Shown: in pieces, positions 23,844 to 31,976 of the stretch
How positions within the stretch are numbered: the stretch's first letter is position 1
Layout: each line of letters starts with the position of its first letter
NCBI RefSeq assembly: GCF_029868625.1
Contig: NZ_JARWOJ010000132.1
Location: forward strand, 1 to 64,000
Source: Nocardia neocaledoniensis
Lineage (GTDB): Bacteria > Actinomycetota > Actinomycetes > Mycobacteriales > Mycobacteriaceae
Direction of reading: 5' to 3'
Length of the DNA stretch: 64,000 nucleotides
The notes under the pieces: model-generated
Seen by the model: only the letters and a program-made list of their open reading frames with translations
Told to the model about the DNA's origin: nothing
Databases searched by the model: none
Translations under genes and position numbers: made by a program

Positions 23844-24614
23844 TCAGCCGAGGTTCTCCCGCAGGTAGGCCAGGTCGTCGGCGACACCGTCGACGGGCGT
23901 CTCCAGGATGACGGGCGCGCCCGCGGTGCGGCACACCTCGGCCAGCAGTTGCGGATCGATGGTGCCCTCGGCGAAGTTTGCGTGCCGGTCGGCGCCGGAA
24001 TCGAACTCGTCGCGCGAGGAGTTCAGGTGCACCAGGTCGATGCGGCCGGTGATTCCCTTGATCCGCTCGACGATGCCGACCAGATCCTCCCCACCGGCCC
24101 ACGCGTGACAGGTGTCGAGGCAGAACCCGGCGCCGTAGTCGCCGACCGCGTCCCACAGCCGGGCGATGGTGTCGAAGTGCCGCGCCATGGCGTGATTGCC
24201 GCCCGCGGTGTTCTCGATCAGGATCGGCACCGCGAAGCCGCCCTTGTCCTGCTGACGTTCGAACAGCTTGCGCCAGTTGTCGATTCCGGTGTCGAGCTCG
24301 GCGTCGGAGCGCACGTGCCCGCCGTGCACGACGAGGCCGAACGCGCCGAGCTCGGCGGCGGCCTTCGCCTGCTGGGCCACGGCGTTGCGCGAGGGCATCC
24401 GCAACCGGTTGTTGAGGCTGGCCACATTGATCTGATACGACGAGTGCACGACGACATCGATCGGACTGGCCAGGATCTCGGCGGTCTTCGGATGCGGCTG
24501 GGGTTTGTCCCAGCTCTGTGGATCGACCACGAACATCTGGATGACCTCGGCGCCGAGCTTCTCACCGAAGCCGATCGGATCGCTCTCGTCACGAACGTGT
24601 GCTCCAATGCGCAT
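23844..24614 (-). CDS. nfo: endonuclease IV (AP endonuclease)
   Basis: This is a 256-residue TIM-barrel AP endonuclease 2 family protein, corresponding to endonuclease IV (End/Nfo). Zinc-ligand segments are in place: VVHSSYQIN, VVHGGHVRSD, PILIENTAGG, GFCLDTCHAWAGG, VHLNSSRDEFDSGADRHAN and ILETP. The enzyme cuts the DNA backbone 5' of abasic sites in base excision repair. The length is typical. It is the first gene of the minus-strand run and is divergent from the kinase cluster. Confidence 0.95.
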   Translation of the reverse strand: MRIGAHVRDESDPIGFGEKLGAEVIQMFVVDPQSWDKPQPHPKTAEILASPIDVVVHSSYQINVASLNNRLRMPSRNAVAQQAKAAAELGAFGLVVHGGHVRSDAELDTGIDNWRKLFERQQDKGGFAVPILIENTAGGNHAMARHFDTIARLWDAVGDYGAGFCLDTCHAWAGGEDLVGIVERIKGITGRIDLVHLNSSRDEFDSGADRHANFAEGTIDPQLLAEVCRTAGAPVILETPVDGVADDLAYLRENLG

Positions 24615-24689
24615 GACGCCACCCTAATCCGCGGCACCGACAGCTCTCGGGCAGATGTTGCGGACCGGGGGCTTCGGGAGATACATCGG

Positions 24690-24695
24690 TAGAAT
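24690..24695 (+). promoter_or_regulatory. -10-like TAGAAT for the kinase cluster
   Basis: TAGAAT lies 40 bases before the GTG of the first kinase and upstream of its ribosome site GGAGGGGG. No convincing -35 hexamer is at the standard distance. This is the best promoter candidate for the three-kinase run. Confidence 0.4.
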
Positions 24696-24734
24696 TTCGA
24701 CGGGTGCTCTTGCCCTGGAGGGGGTGACTTCGCG

Positions 24735-25874
24735 GTGTTGCGCAAAGGCGACGTGTTCGCCGGGTACACGATCCGGCGCGTGCTCGGCCACGGCGGGATG
24801 GGGGTGGTCTACCTGGCCCGTCATCCCCGATTGCCCCGGCTCACCGCGCTCAAGCTGCTCAGTCGCGACCTGTCCGCCGACGAGGAGATCCGGCACCGCT
24901 TCGAACGCGAGGCCGACCTGGTCGCCCAGCTCGAGCATCCGAACATCGTCAACGTCTACGACCGGGGCACCGAGGACGACCAGCTCTGGATCTCGATGCA
25001 GTTCGTGGCGGGCACCGACGTGGCGACGGCCGATGTCAACGTGCTCACGCCGGGCCGGGCCGTGCAGATCGTGGCCGAGACCGCGACCGCGCTCGACTTC
25101 GCGCACGCCAGCGGTGTCCTGCACCGGGATGTGAAACCGGCCAACATCCTGCTCGCGAAGCCGCCGATCGGGCGGCCGGAACGGGTGGTGCTCACCGACT
25201 TCGGGATCGCGGCCGTGCGCGACAGCGAGACGACGCTGTCCTCCTCGGGCAGCATCACCGCCACCCTGGCCTACGCCGCGCCGGAGCATCTGGCCGGCGC
25301 CCCGCTCGATCACCGTGCCGACCAGTACTCGCTGGCCTGCACGCTGTTCTGGATGCTCACCGGTTCGGTGCCCTTCGCCGGGCCCAATCCGGCCGCGGTG
25401 ATCCAGGCGCACCTGAGCAGGCCGGTGCCGCCGCTGCGCAGCCTGCGCCCCGATCTGCCGCCCACCCTGGACGCCGTGCTGGCCAGGGGCACCGCCAAGC
25501 GCGCCGACCTGCGCTACGACAGCTGCGCCGAATTCGCCGAGGCGGCCAAGGCGGCGTTGTTCGCGGTGCCGGGCCCGTGGCAGCAGATGATGCAGCCCAC
25601 CTCGACCGGTGTGGTCCTGCGTGCCCGCGAACCGTATCCGCCGCACCGGTATTCGCACCCGGCCACGCCACCGCAGCCGTATCCGCAGGCCCCGCCGCCC
25701 ACCCACGTCACCCCCGCGCAGCCGCATCCGCAACCGGCGCCGCCGCGGCCGTCGACGGGCAACACCGCCATACCGCCCCGCCGCGGCAGCCAACGCCGCG
25801 GCACGATCGACTTGCCCGGCGGCCGTAACCATCCCGGGTACATCGTGCCGCCCCAGCAGCGTCGGCCACCGTGA
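24735..25874 (+). CDS. Ser/Thr protein kinase, soluble (kinase 1 of 3)
   Basis: This is a 379-residue Hanks-type kinase. The Gly loop is LGHGGMG, the ATP lysine is in TALKLL, the catalytic loop HRDVKPAN is near 131 and DFG near 155; the APE motif is intact (AAPEHL). The kinase domain ends near 280 and is followed by a Pro-rich tail (many PP, PQ and HP) with no membrane segment, so it should be cytosolic. The GTG start follows GGAGGGGGTGA. It is closely related to the next two kinases and to the kinase half of the fusion at 14460, sharing DVFAGY, PRLPRLTALKLL and HPNIVNVYDRG. Its substrates are unknown. Confidence 0.93.
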   Translation: MLRKGDVFAGYTIRRVLGHGGMGVVYLARHPRLPRLTALKLLSRDLSADEEIRHRFEREADLVAQLEHPNIVNVYDRGTEDDQLWISMQFVAGTDVATADVNVLTPGRAVQIVAETATALDFAHASGVLHRDVKPANILLAKPPIGRPERVVLTDFGIAAVRDSETTLSSSGSITATLAYAAPEHLAGAPLDHRADQYSLACTLFWMLTGSVPFAGPNPAAVIQAHLSRPVPPLRSLRPDLPPTLDAVLARGTAKRADLRYDSCAEFAEAAKAALFAVPGPWQQMMQPTSTGVVLRAREPYPPHRYSHPATPPQPYPQAPPPTHVTPAQPHPQPAPPRPSTGNTAIPPRRGSQRRGTIDLPGGRNHPGYIVPPQQRRPP

Positions 25875-26035
25875 TCGGTGGCGTCACGTCGGCCCCCGCG
25901 CGAGCAACCATCCGCCCGGTCGGCGACTGCTAAGGTTTCGTTGATTTTCCCGTGGCGGGCCACCCGGCCGCGGCTTTCTTGCTGTACGCGCGTGCGCTGG
26001 TGGGTCCCGGCGCACGGCGGGAAGTGGAGCAGACA

Positions 26036-27847
26036 ATGCTGGCCAACGGAGATGTCTTCGCCGGCTACGTCATCGAACGGCAACTCGGCCGTGGTGGCAT
26101 GGGATCGGTCTACCTCGCCAAGCATCCTCGGTTGCCGCGGATGACCGCGCTGAAGTTGCTCAACCGGGAGATGTTCTTCGACGCGGAGGTGCGCGCGCGG
26201 TTCGAACGGGAGGCCGACCTGGTCTCGCGTCTGGACCACCCGAACATCGTCACCGTGTACGACCGCGGTCTCGACGACGAACAGCTGTGGATCTCCATGC
26301 AGTTCATCGACGGCGTCGACGCCGCCTCGGTGGACCCGCAGACGCTGCCGCCCGCCCGCGCGCTGCAGATCGTGAAGGAGACCGCCGACGCGCTCGACTA
26401 CGCGCACGGCATGGGCGTGCTGCACCGCGACGTGAAACCGGCCAACATCCTGCTCGCCCGCTCCGGCGCGGGCCGGGGCGAACGCGTCTACCTCACCGAC
26501 TTCGGCATCGCCCGCCTGCGCGACGACACCGGGCACCTGACCCAGACCGGCACCTTCACCGCGACCCTCGCCTACGCCTCCCCCGAGCAGCTCACCGGCG
26601 CGTCGCTGGACCACCGTTCCGACCAGTACTCGCTGGCGTGCACGCTGTTCTGGCTGTTCACCGGGTCGGGACCGTTCACCGCGACCAATCCCGCCGCCGT
26701 CATCCAGGGGCATCTGCAGCAACCGCCGCCGCCGCTGAGCAGCGTGCGGCCCGGCCTGCCCTACGCGCTGGACAGTGTGCTCGCCAAGGCCATGGCCAAG
26801 CGGCCCGACGACCGGTTCGACTCCTGTTCGGACTTCGCGGCCGCCGCGCTGGCGGCACTGAACAACCCCAGCGCGCCCGCGATGCCGATCGTCGGCACCG
26901 GCGGCGCGATGCCGATCACCGGTGGTGGTCAGCGGCCGACGACCGGTGGCGCGATCCCGCAGACCGGTGCGCCCTACCCCGTCGCCACCCAGAACCCGAT
27001 GACCGGCGGCCCGATGAACACCGCCACGCAGGGCCCGATGACCGGTGGGCCGATGAACACCCAGGGGCCGCTGACCGCGGGCCCGCGGACGGCTGGTCCG
27101 ATGCCGAACCAGCACACCGGCGGCGCGGCGACACAGCACCCGTACACCCAGCAGTCGCGCCCGCAGTACCCGACACCGCCGTCGCCGCCGCGTCCGCCGT
27201 CGAGCAACTTCGCGCAGTATCCGCAGGGGCCACGTCCGCCGTCGAAGTCCAACACCGGGCTGATCGTCGGCATCGTCGTCGCGGTGGTCGTGGTGGTGCT
27301 GCTCGTGGTCGTCGGGGTCGCGCTCAGTGGCGGTGATTCCGGTAGCGGCGGGACAACCACGACGACGTCGACGGCCGCGGGCAAGCACGTCACCCCGAAC
27401 GCCGACGCGATAAGCGCCGAGTTCAGCCGCATGGTGCCCGCCAACACCGACGGCGACATCGGCTACAACGGCGCCTCCTGCTGGGAGACCGATTCCAGCT
27501 ACACGCCCTCGGCCAACGAGGGCGACCCCGACTTCGGGGCGTGGGCCTGGCAGTGGCGCTGCTACGACGGCGGCGGCAGCAACGGCAACGACCCGTTCTA
27601 CCGGATCTACGTCTACAACTCGGCCGCCGATGTGCAGGCGGTGATCAACGGGCTGCCCACCAACACCAAGTCGCTCGACACCAACGGTGGCAAGCAGTAC
27701 ACCAACTACAAGTTCACCGACAACGGCAACAAGATCATCACGCAGTTCACCGGTGATCCCGACCGCGCCCAGTTCCTGATGTTCACCGACGGCTACGGCG
27801 AAGCCGACGAGTTGTTGCGCTGGTGGCGTTCCGCGCCGTTGAACTGA
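26036..27847 (+). CDS. Ser/Thr protein kinase, transmembrane (kinase 2 of 3)
   Basis: This is a 603-residue receptor-like kinase. The kinase domain (residues 1-280) has LGRGGMG, TALKLL, HRDVKPAN and DFG. A linker rich in PMTGGPMNT-like repeats follows, then one membrane helix at about 406-430 (IVGIVVAVVVVVLLVVVGVA). The outside domain at 435-603 has two cysteines in GASCWETD and WQWRCYDGG that may pair. Its pattern ISAEFSRMVPA near the start and the W-rich end are shared with the next kinase, so both may sense related signals. The start ATG follows GGAGCAG. It ends 5 bases before the next kinase. Confidence 0.93.
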   Translation: MLANGDVFAGYVIERQLGRGGMGSVYLAKHPRLPRMTALKLLNREMFFDAEVRARFEREADLVSRLDHPNIVTVYDRGLDDEQLWISMQFIDGVDAASVDPQTLPPARALQIVKETADALDYAHGMGVLHRDVKPANILLARSGAGRGERVYLTDFGIARLRDDTGHLTQTGTFTATLAYASPEQLTGASLDHRSDQYSLACTLFWLFTGSGPFTATNPAAVIQGHLQQPPPPLSSVRPGLPYALDSVLAKAMAKRPDDRFDSCSDFAAAALAALNNPSAPAMPIVGTGGAMPITGGGQRPTTGGAIPQTGAPYPVATQNPMTGGPMNTATQGPMTGGPMNTQGPLTAGPRTAGPMPNQHTGGAATQHPYTQQSRPQYPTPPSPPRPPSSNFAQYPQGPRPPSKSNTGLIVGIVVAVVVVVLLVVVGVALSGGDSGSGGTTTTTSTAAGKHVTPNADAISAEFSRMVPANTDGDIGYNGASCWETDSSYTPSANEGDPDFGAWAWQWRCYDGGGSNGNDPFYRIYVYNSAADVQAVINGLPTNTKSLDTNGGKQYTNYKFTDNGNKIITQFTGDPDRAQFLMFTDGYGEADELLRWWRSAPLN

Positions 27848-27852
27848 CCTGG

Positions 27853-29898
27853 ATGATCGACGAGAGCGGCGTCTTCGCCGGATACACCATCGAGCGGCTG
27901 CTCGGCCGCGGCGGCATGGGCTCGGTGTATCTGGCCCGGCACCCCCGGCTGCCGCGACGCACGGCGATGAAGCTGCTGAACCGGGAACTGTTCTTCGACA
28001 CCGAGATCAGGGCCAGGTTCGAGCGCGAGGCCGACCTCGTCGCGCAGCTCGAGCATCCGAACATCGTCACCGTGTACGACCGCGGCGTCGAGGACGAGCA
28101 GCTGTGGATCTCGATGCGCTACATCGACGGCTCGGACGCGGCCTCGCTGCGGGCCCCCGTCGACGCGGCCAGGGCGGTGCGCATCGTCGCCGAGACGGCG
28201 GCGGCACTGGACTTCGCGCACAGCAGGGGCGTGCTGCACCGCGATGTGAAACCGGCCAACATCCTGCTCGAACCGGTCGACGGCGGCGAACGGGTGTATC
28301 TCACCGATTTCGGTATCGCCCGGCTGCACAATGACAATGCCGCCAAACTCACCCAGACCGGAACCTTCACGGCCACCCTGGCTTTCGCCTCGCCCGAGCA
28401 GCTGTCCGGGATCGCCCTCGACGGCCGCGCCGACCAGTACTCGCTGGCCTGCACCCTGTTCCGGCTCCTCACCGGCACCACCCCGTTCGAGGCGGGCAAC
28501 CCGGTCGCGGTCATCCAGGGCCACCTCCAGCAGCCGCCGCCCCGCGCGAGCGCCCTGCGCCCCGACCTGCCGCCCGCCCTCGACGCCGTGATCGCACGCG
28601 GCATGGCCAAGCGACCGGCCGAACGCTTCGCCACCTGCGCCGAGTTCGCCACGGCCGCCGCGCTGGCTCTGACGGACCCCACTGCCGCGCAACCCTTCCC
28701 ACCGTCCTCGCCCACCAGGACCTACCCGGCCGACTCCCCCTACACCCCGGCCCCCGGCTTCCCGCTCGCCGGAACGCCCTTCACCGGCCCGGACCAGCGA
28801 ACGTCGAACCCTTGGCCCGCCACCGGATCACCGTCGGCACCGGGCGTACCCCAGGCCACTTCGGGTCAGCCGTCGACGCCGGGGATACCGCAGGCCGCAT
28901 GGGGTCAGCCGTCGGCGCCAGGGATACCGCAGGCCACTTCGGGTCAGCCGTCGGCACCGGGTCTACCCCAGGCCGCCTGGGGTCAGCCGGCAGCGCCCGA
29001 AATGCCGCAGGCCCCGCGCGGCAACGCACCGGCGGCCGCGTGGGGTGGCGCCCAGCCGTTCGTCCCCGGGGAGCCGCGGCATCCGTGGGGCGAGCCCTCG
29101 CCGGTGCCGTGGAGTGGTGTGCCGCAGCCGAGTCCGGGTAGCGGGCCGGGACGGCCGCGGGACGCGTCGGACCGGGGTGAGCGGCCGTCGAGCGTGGCCG
29201 ACGACTATCTCGGGCGCAACCGGCACTCGCGGTGGCGGGCCACGCCGGTGGGCTGGGTGGCGACACTGGCGCTGTTCGGGTTGGTCGGCTGGCTGATCTT
29301 CGGACTACTGACCGGGCCGGAGGACACGTCGAGCGCCGCAGCGCCCTCGAGCGAATCGCCCACGCCGACAACCACCTCGGCCCAGCGTCCCACGACCACC
29401 AGCAAGCCGACGACCGATCGCCAGATCATCGGCGCCAACGCGGCCACCCTCAGCGCCGAGTTCCCGGCCATGCTGCCCGCCACGACCGCGAGCACCCTCG
29501 TGCACGCGGGTTCGGGCCTGGACGGCGCGGGCTGCTTCGCCTACGACCGCACCACCGCCAACCGCGACACCGACGACGCCGACATGGGCGACTGGCTGGT
29601 CATGTGGCACTGCTTCGGCGGCGGCAACAAAGCGATCTACGAGTTCTTCCTCTACCCTTCGGCGGCCGAGGCGACGCGGGCCGTCGACGCCCTGCCCGCC
29701 AACGACGCCCGCGCGGCGACCCACACCGGCCGCGGCTACACGAATTTCGTGTTACACGACAGCCGGCCGCTGTCGCCACGCATGGTCACCCGCTTCGACG
29801 CCGATCCGGACCGCGCTGCCGTGCTCATGTACAGCCGCGGCTTCATCGCCGACGAGGCGCAGATGCTCGAATGGTGGCAGCGCGCGCCGCTCGGCTAA
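27853..29898 (+). CDS. Ser/Thr protein kinase, transmembrane (kinase 3 of 3)
   Basis: This is a 681-residue receptor-like kinase paralogous to the previous one. The kinase domain has LGRGGMG, TAMKLL, HRDVKPAN and DFG. A long Pro/Gln-rich linker contains five 14-residue repeats, followed by a membrane helix near 465-487 and an outside domain with LSAEFPAMLPA, GAGCFAYD and VMWHCFGGG that mirrors the outside domain of kinase 2. The ATG is only 5 bases after the previous stop, and no good ribosome site is visible, so translation is probably coupled. An upstream GTG at 27823 inside the previous gene is less likely. Its stop overlaps that of the convergent acetyltransferase. Confidence 0.92.
   Translation: MIDESGVFAGYTIERLLGRGGMGSVYLARHPRLPRRTAMKLLNRELFFDTEIRARFEREADLVAQLEHPNIVTVYDRGVEDEQLWISMRYIDGSDAASLRAPVDAARAVRIVAETAAALDFAHSRGVLHRDVKPANILLEPVDGGERVYLTDFGIARLHNDNAAKLTQTGTFTATLAFASPEQLSGIALDGRADQYSLACTLFRLLTGTTPFEAGNPVAVIQGHLQQPPPRASALRPDLPPALDAVIARGMAKRPAERFATCAEFATAAALALTDPTAAQPFPPSSPTRTYPADSPYTPAPGFPLAGTPFTGPDQRTSNPWPATGSPSAPGVPQATSGQPSTPGIPQAAWGQPSAPGIPQATSGQPSAPGLPQAAWGQPAAPEMPQAPRGNAPAAAWGGAQPFVPGEPRHPWGEPSPVPWSGVPQPSPGSGPGRPRDASDRGERPSSVADDYLGRNRHSRWRATPVGWVATLALFGLVGWLIFGLLTGPEDTSSAAAPSSESPTPTTTSAQRPTTTSKPTTDRQIIGANAATLSAEFPAMLPATTASTLVHAGSGLDGAGCFAYDRTTANRDTDDADMGDWLVMWHCFGGGNKAIYEFFLYPSAAEATRAVDALPANDARAATHTGRGYTNFVLHDSRPLSPRMVTRFDADPDRAAVLMYSRGFIADEAQMLEWWQRAPLG
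28825..29034 (+). repeat. five degenerate 42-bp coding repeats in the kinase 3 linker
   Basis: About five in-frame units of 14 codons follow the pattern GQPSAPGIPQATS or GQPSAPGLPQAAW, with the last unit more diverged (PAAPEMPQAPR). They encode a flexible Pro/Gln-rich spacer between the kinase domain and the membrane helix. Such repeats can change in copy number between strains. Confidence 0.8.
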
Positions 29899-30731
29899 CC
29901 GGTGCGGGCCGGCGTCAGGGTGAAGTAGGTGAAGTCGCGAACCGGCTCGTACCCGATGGCCTGGTAGATCTTGTTCGAGGTCGGATTCGCCAGGTCGGTG
30001 AACAGGCAGGCGTCGCCGCCCTCGGCCCGGATGACGCCGGAGACTGCCGCGGTCAGCGCGCTCGCGAAGCCGTTGCCACGGTGTTGCGGAGGCGTGTAGA
30101 CGGGCCCGATCCTGGCCCAGCCGAGCACCTGCGCCTGCCGGGCGACCAGGGCCACCACGTCGCCGCCGTGCTCCCACAGCCACCAGAACCCGGCCTCGAT
30201 CCGCTGGCGGATGGCGTCCTCGCCCAGGTGTGGCGGGTCGCCGATCTCGCGATAGAACTCCTGGGCGAAGGACCAGCACAGCGCCAGGTCGTCGACGGTG
30301 GCGAGCCGCGGTTTCCCCACGGCGGGTGGCACCGTGAGGGTGCCCAGCCGGAACAACCGTGCCGAATACAACGGCGACGCGGAACCGCCTGTGCTGCTCG
30401 ACCAATGGCGCGCGAAGGTCGCCGCATCGGGCTGCTCGCCTTCGACACCGGTCGATGGTGTCCCCTCGGCCGAGAAGGCGTCGGCCACGGCGGCGACGCT
30501 GTCCGCGGGCAGTTCGCCGAGGTAGACCCGGCCACCGTTGGCGCTGGTCGCGACGCCGACCACCGCGTCGGCGTCGTCGCGCACCGTCAGGTACCTGATC
30601 CCGGCGGCCCGACCGGCGAGCATGTTGGCGACGCCGGTCGCGATCACCGTGTGCCGCAACGGGTCACGGCACAGGAATGCCTCGGCGGCGGTCATGAACT
30701 CGGCCGCGTCTCCGGTGATGTCGATCCGCAT
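29895..30731 (-). CDS. GNAT-family N-acetyltransferase
   Basis: This is a 278-residue protein with a C-terminal GNAT domain. The acetyl-CoA-binding loop is seen in IGPVYTPPQHRGNGFASALTA, and the following LFTDLANPTSNKIYQAIGY is the typical beta5-alpha4 region. The N-terminal half resembles a degenerate second GNAT fold. It transfers an acetyl group from acetyl-CoA; the acceptor is unknown. The ATG at 30731 (MRIDITGD) is preferred to the longer frame. Its TAG shares bases with the TAA of kinase 3 on the other strand. Confidence 0.85.
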   Translation of the reverse strand: MRIDITGDAAEFMTAAEAFLCRDPLRHTVIATGVANMLAGRAAGIRYLTVRDDADAVVGVATSANGGRVYLGELPADSVAAVADAFSAEGTPSTGVEGEQPDAATFARHWSSSTGGSASPLYSARLFRLGTLTVPPAVGKPRLATVDDLALCWSFAQEFYREIGDPPHLGEDAIRQRIEAGFWWLWEHGGDVVALVARQAQVLGWARIGPVYTPPQHRGNGFASALTAAVSGVIRAEGGDACLFTDLANPTSNKIYQAIGYEPVRDFTYFTLTPARTG

Positions 30732-30784
30732 GGCGTCGACGGTAGGCCCGGAACGGGCGGATCGCACTCGAATTGTGCTGCGGT

Positions 30785-31072
30785 TCAGCTCTTCGCGAGC
30801 GCCTCACGGTCGGTGCGCAGCTTCAGCAGGATCAGTCCCGCGGTGCAGGCCAGGATCAGGCCCGCGACAGTGACCTCCACGTGCAGGCCCGCGATACCGA
30901 GCCCGGCGCCGACGAGTCCGCCGACGAAGAACAACCAGCCCATGACCCGCGCGACCACCGCGACAGCGCGATTTCCCGGCGGGTTCGACAGTGCGTGCTG
31001 AACATTTGCCGCTGCGGCCGAATCACCGTTCGCCGCTGCGGGTTCCAGCCGGGGTGTCGAGTATGCTCCCAT
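30785..31072 (-). CDS. small membrane protein, two predicted helices
   Basis: This is a 95-residue protein with an Ala-rich polar N-terminus and two hydrophobic helices (VMGWLFFVGGLVGAGLGIAG and VTVAGLILACTAGLILL), ending KLRTDREALAKS. I do not recognise the family. GAGGAG lies 6 bases before the ATG, which supports translation. It lies upstream of the acetyltransferase on the same strand with a 53-base gap. Confidence 0.7.
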   Translation of the reverse strand: MGAYSTPRLEPAAANGDSAAAANVQHALSNPPGNRAVAVVARVMGWLFFVGGLVGAGLGIAGLHVEVTVAGLILACTAGLILLKLRTDREALAKS

Positions 31073-31252
31073 CAGATTCTCCTCGGTGACGCCGATCAGA
31101 TTCTTGCGTCGCGCAAACTTCGCGCGTCAGGGGTCTCGTTCCGGGCGTCTCATGCGTAACTTTGCTCACACACGCTACGACTCGCCGACGCCGATCGCGC
31201 GCGACACGTCCCCGCGACACGCTGACGAAATCAATCCGATATCTGACTCATG

Positions 31253-31267
31253 AGCATTTAAAATGCT
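31253..31267. promoter_or_regulatory. AT-rich perfect inverted repeat, possible operator
   Basis: AGCATTT is followed by A and then AAATGCT, a perfect 7+1+7 dyad in a locally AT-rich patch. It lies about 60 bases upstream of the putative lipoprotein gene and in the divergent gap with the small membrane protein. A transcription factor site is likely but unidentified. Confidence 0.45.
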
Positions 31268-31326
31268 ATCTTTCGCCACTCCTGCACTACTGTGAGGCGA
31301 CTCGAAGTCGACGAGGAGTGCACGCG

Positions 31327-31926
31327 ATGGATGACAGCAGGGCCAAGATCGTGGGTCCGGCAATCGCTGTTGGCGCGGTGTCGCTCGGTCTGATCGTCAT
31401 CGGCGCCTGCGGTGTGGGACAGCAGGATGTCTACGTCCCGCCACCGCCCCTGCGGGCGAATCTCGCCGCCGCGCCGAGCCCGGTCGCCGACGAGACGACA
31501 TCGACCACGACCCGGGTTCCGATCCCGCCGTCACCCACCTGGCGGATCGCGCCCTACATGTCGCCACGGAAACCGTTCAGCCTCAGCTCCACCGAGACCT
31601 CCCCGTCGGAGCAGCCGCCGGAGGGCGAGTCCACCGAGTCCGCGCCGCCCGAGGCCGCGACCACCGAATCGCGCCCGCCCGAGACGACCACCGAGGACCA
31701 CTCGACGACCACCGCGCCGCGGACCACCACCACCCGGCCGCGGCCGACCTACACCACCCCGCCGCGCACCACCCGTCCCACGGTCGACCCCGAGGTCGAG
31801 GAAACCACCGAGACCACCGAGCCCGACCTGCCGACGACGCAATTCCACGATCGCGCCGCCCCGACCACCACCACCTCGGTCGAGCCCACGGCCACGGAGA
31901 CACCGACCACCGTCGACGCGGGCTGA
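31327..31926 (+). CDS. putative Pro/Thr-rich lipoprotein or anchored secreted protein
   Basis: This is a 199-residue protein with a charged N-terminus (DDSRAKIVG), a hydrophobic stretch at 9-26 and a lipobox-like IGAC with the cysteine at residue 28. The rest is a disordered, Thr/Pro/Glu-rich region (TTTAPRTTTTRPRPTYTTP) of the sort seen in cell-wall-spanning spacers. No enzyme domain is visible. GAGGAG precedes the ATG. If the cysteine is not lipidated, the hydrophobic stretch would act as a membrane anchor. The family is not recognised. Confidence 0.65.
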   Translation: MDDSRAKIVGPAIAVGAVSLGLIVIGACGVGQQDVYVPPPPLRANLAAAPSPVADETTSTTTRVPIPPSPTWRIAPYMSPRKPFSLSSTETSPSEQPPEGESTESAPPEAATTESRPPETTTEDHSTTTAPRTTTTRPRPTYTTPPRTTRPTVDPEVEETTETTEPDLPTTQFHDRAAPTTTTSVEPTATETPTTVDAG

Positions 31927-31932
31927 CACAGC

Positions 31933-31965
31933 GATGGTGCGCACCCCCGCGGGGCACGCACCATC
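31933..31965. terminator. hairpin between convergent genes
   Basis: GATGGTGCG at 31933-31941 pairs with CGCACCATC at 31957-31965, and the loop contains a CCCCGCGGGG core that can extend the structure. It lies just after the putative lipoprotein stop and before the end of the acyl-CoA dehydrogenase gene, so it can serve both strands. Confidence 0.65.
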
Positions 31966-31976
31966 ACCGGTCGGCC

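Noticed and set aside
28825..29034. possible CRISPR array
   Set aside because: The repeats are in frame inside a kinase gene, degenerate, contiguous and without spacers or cas genes.
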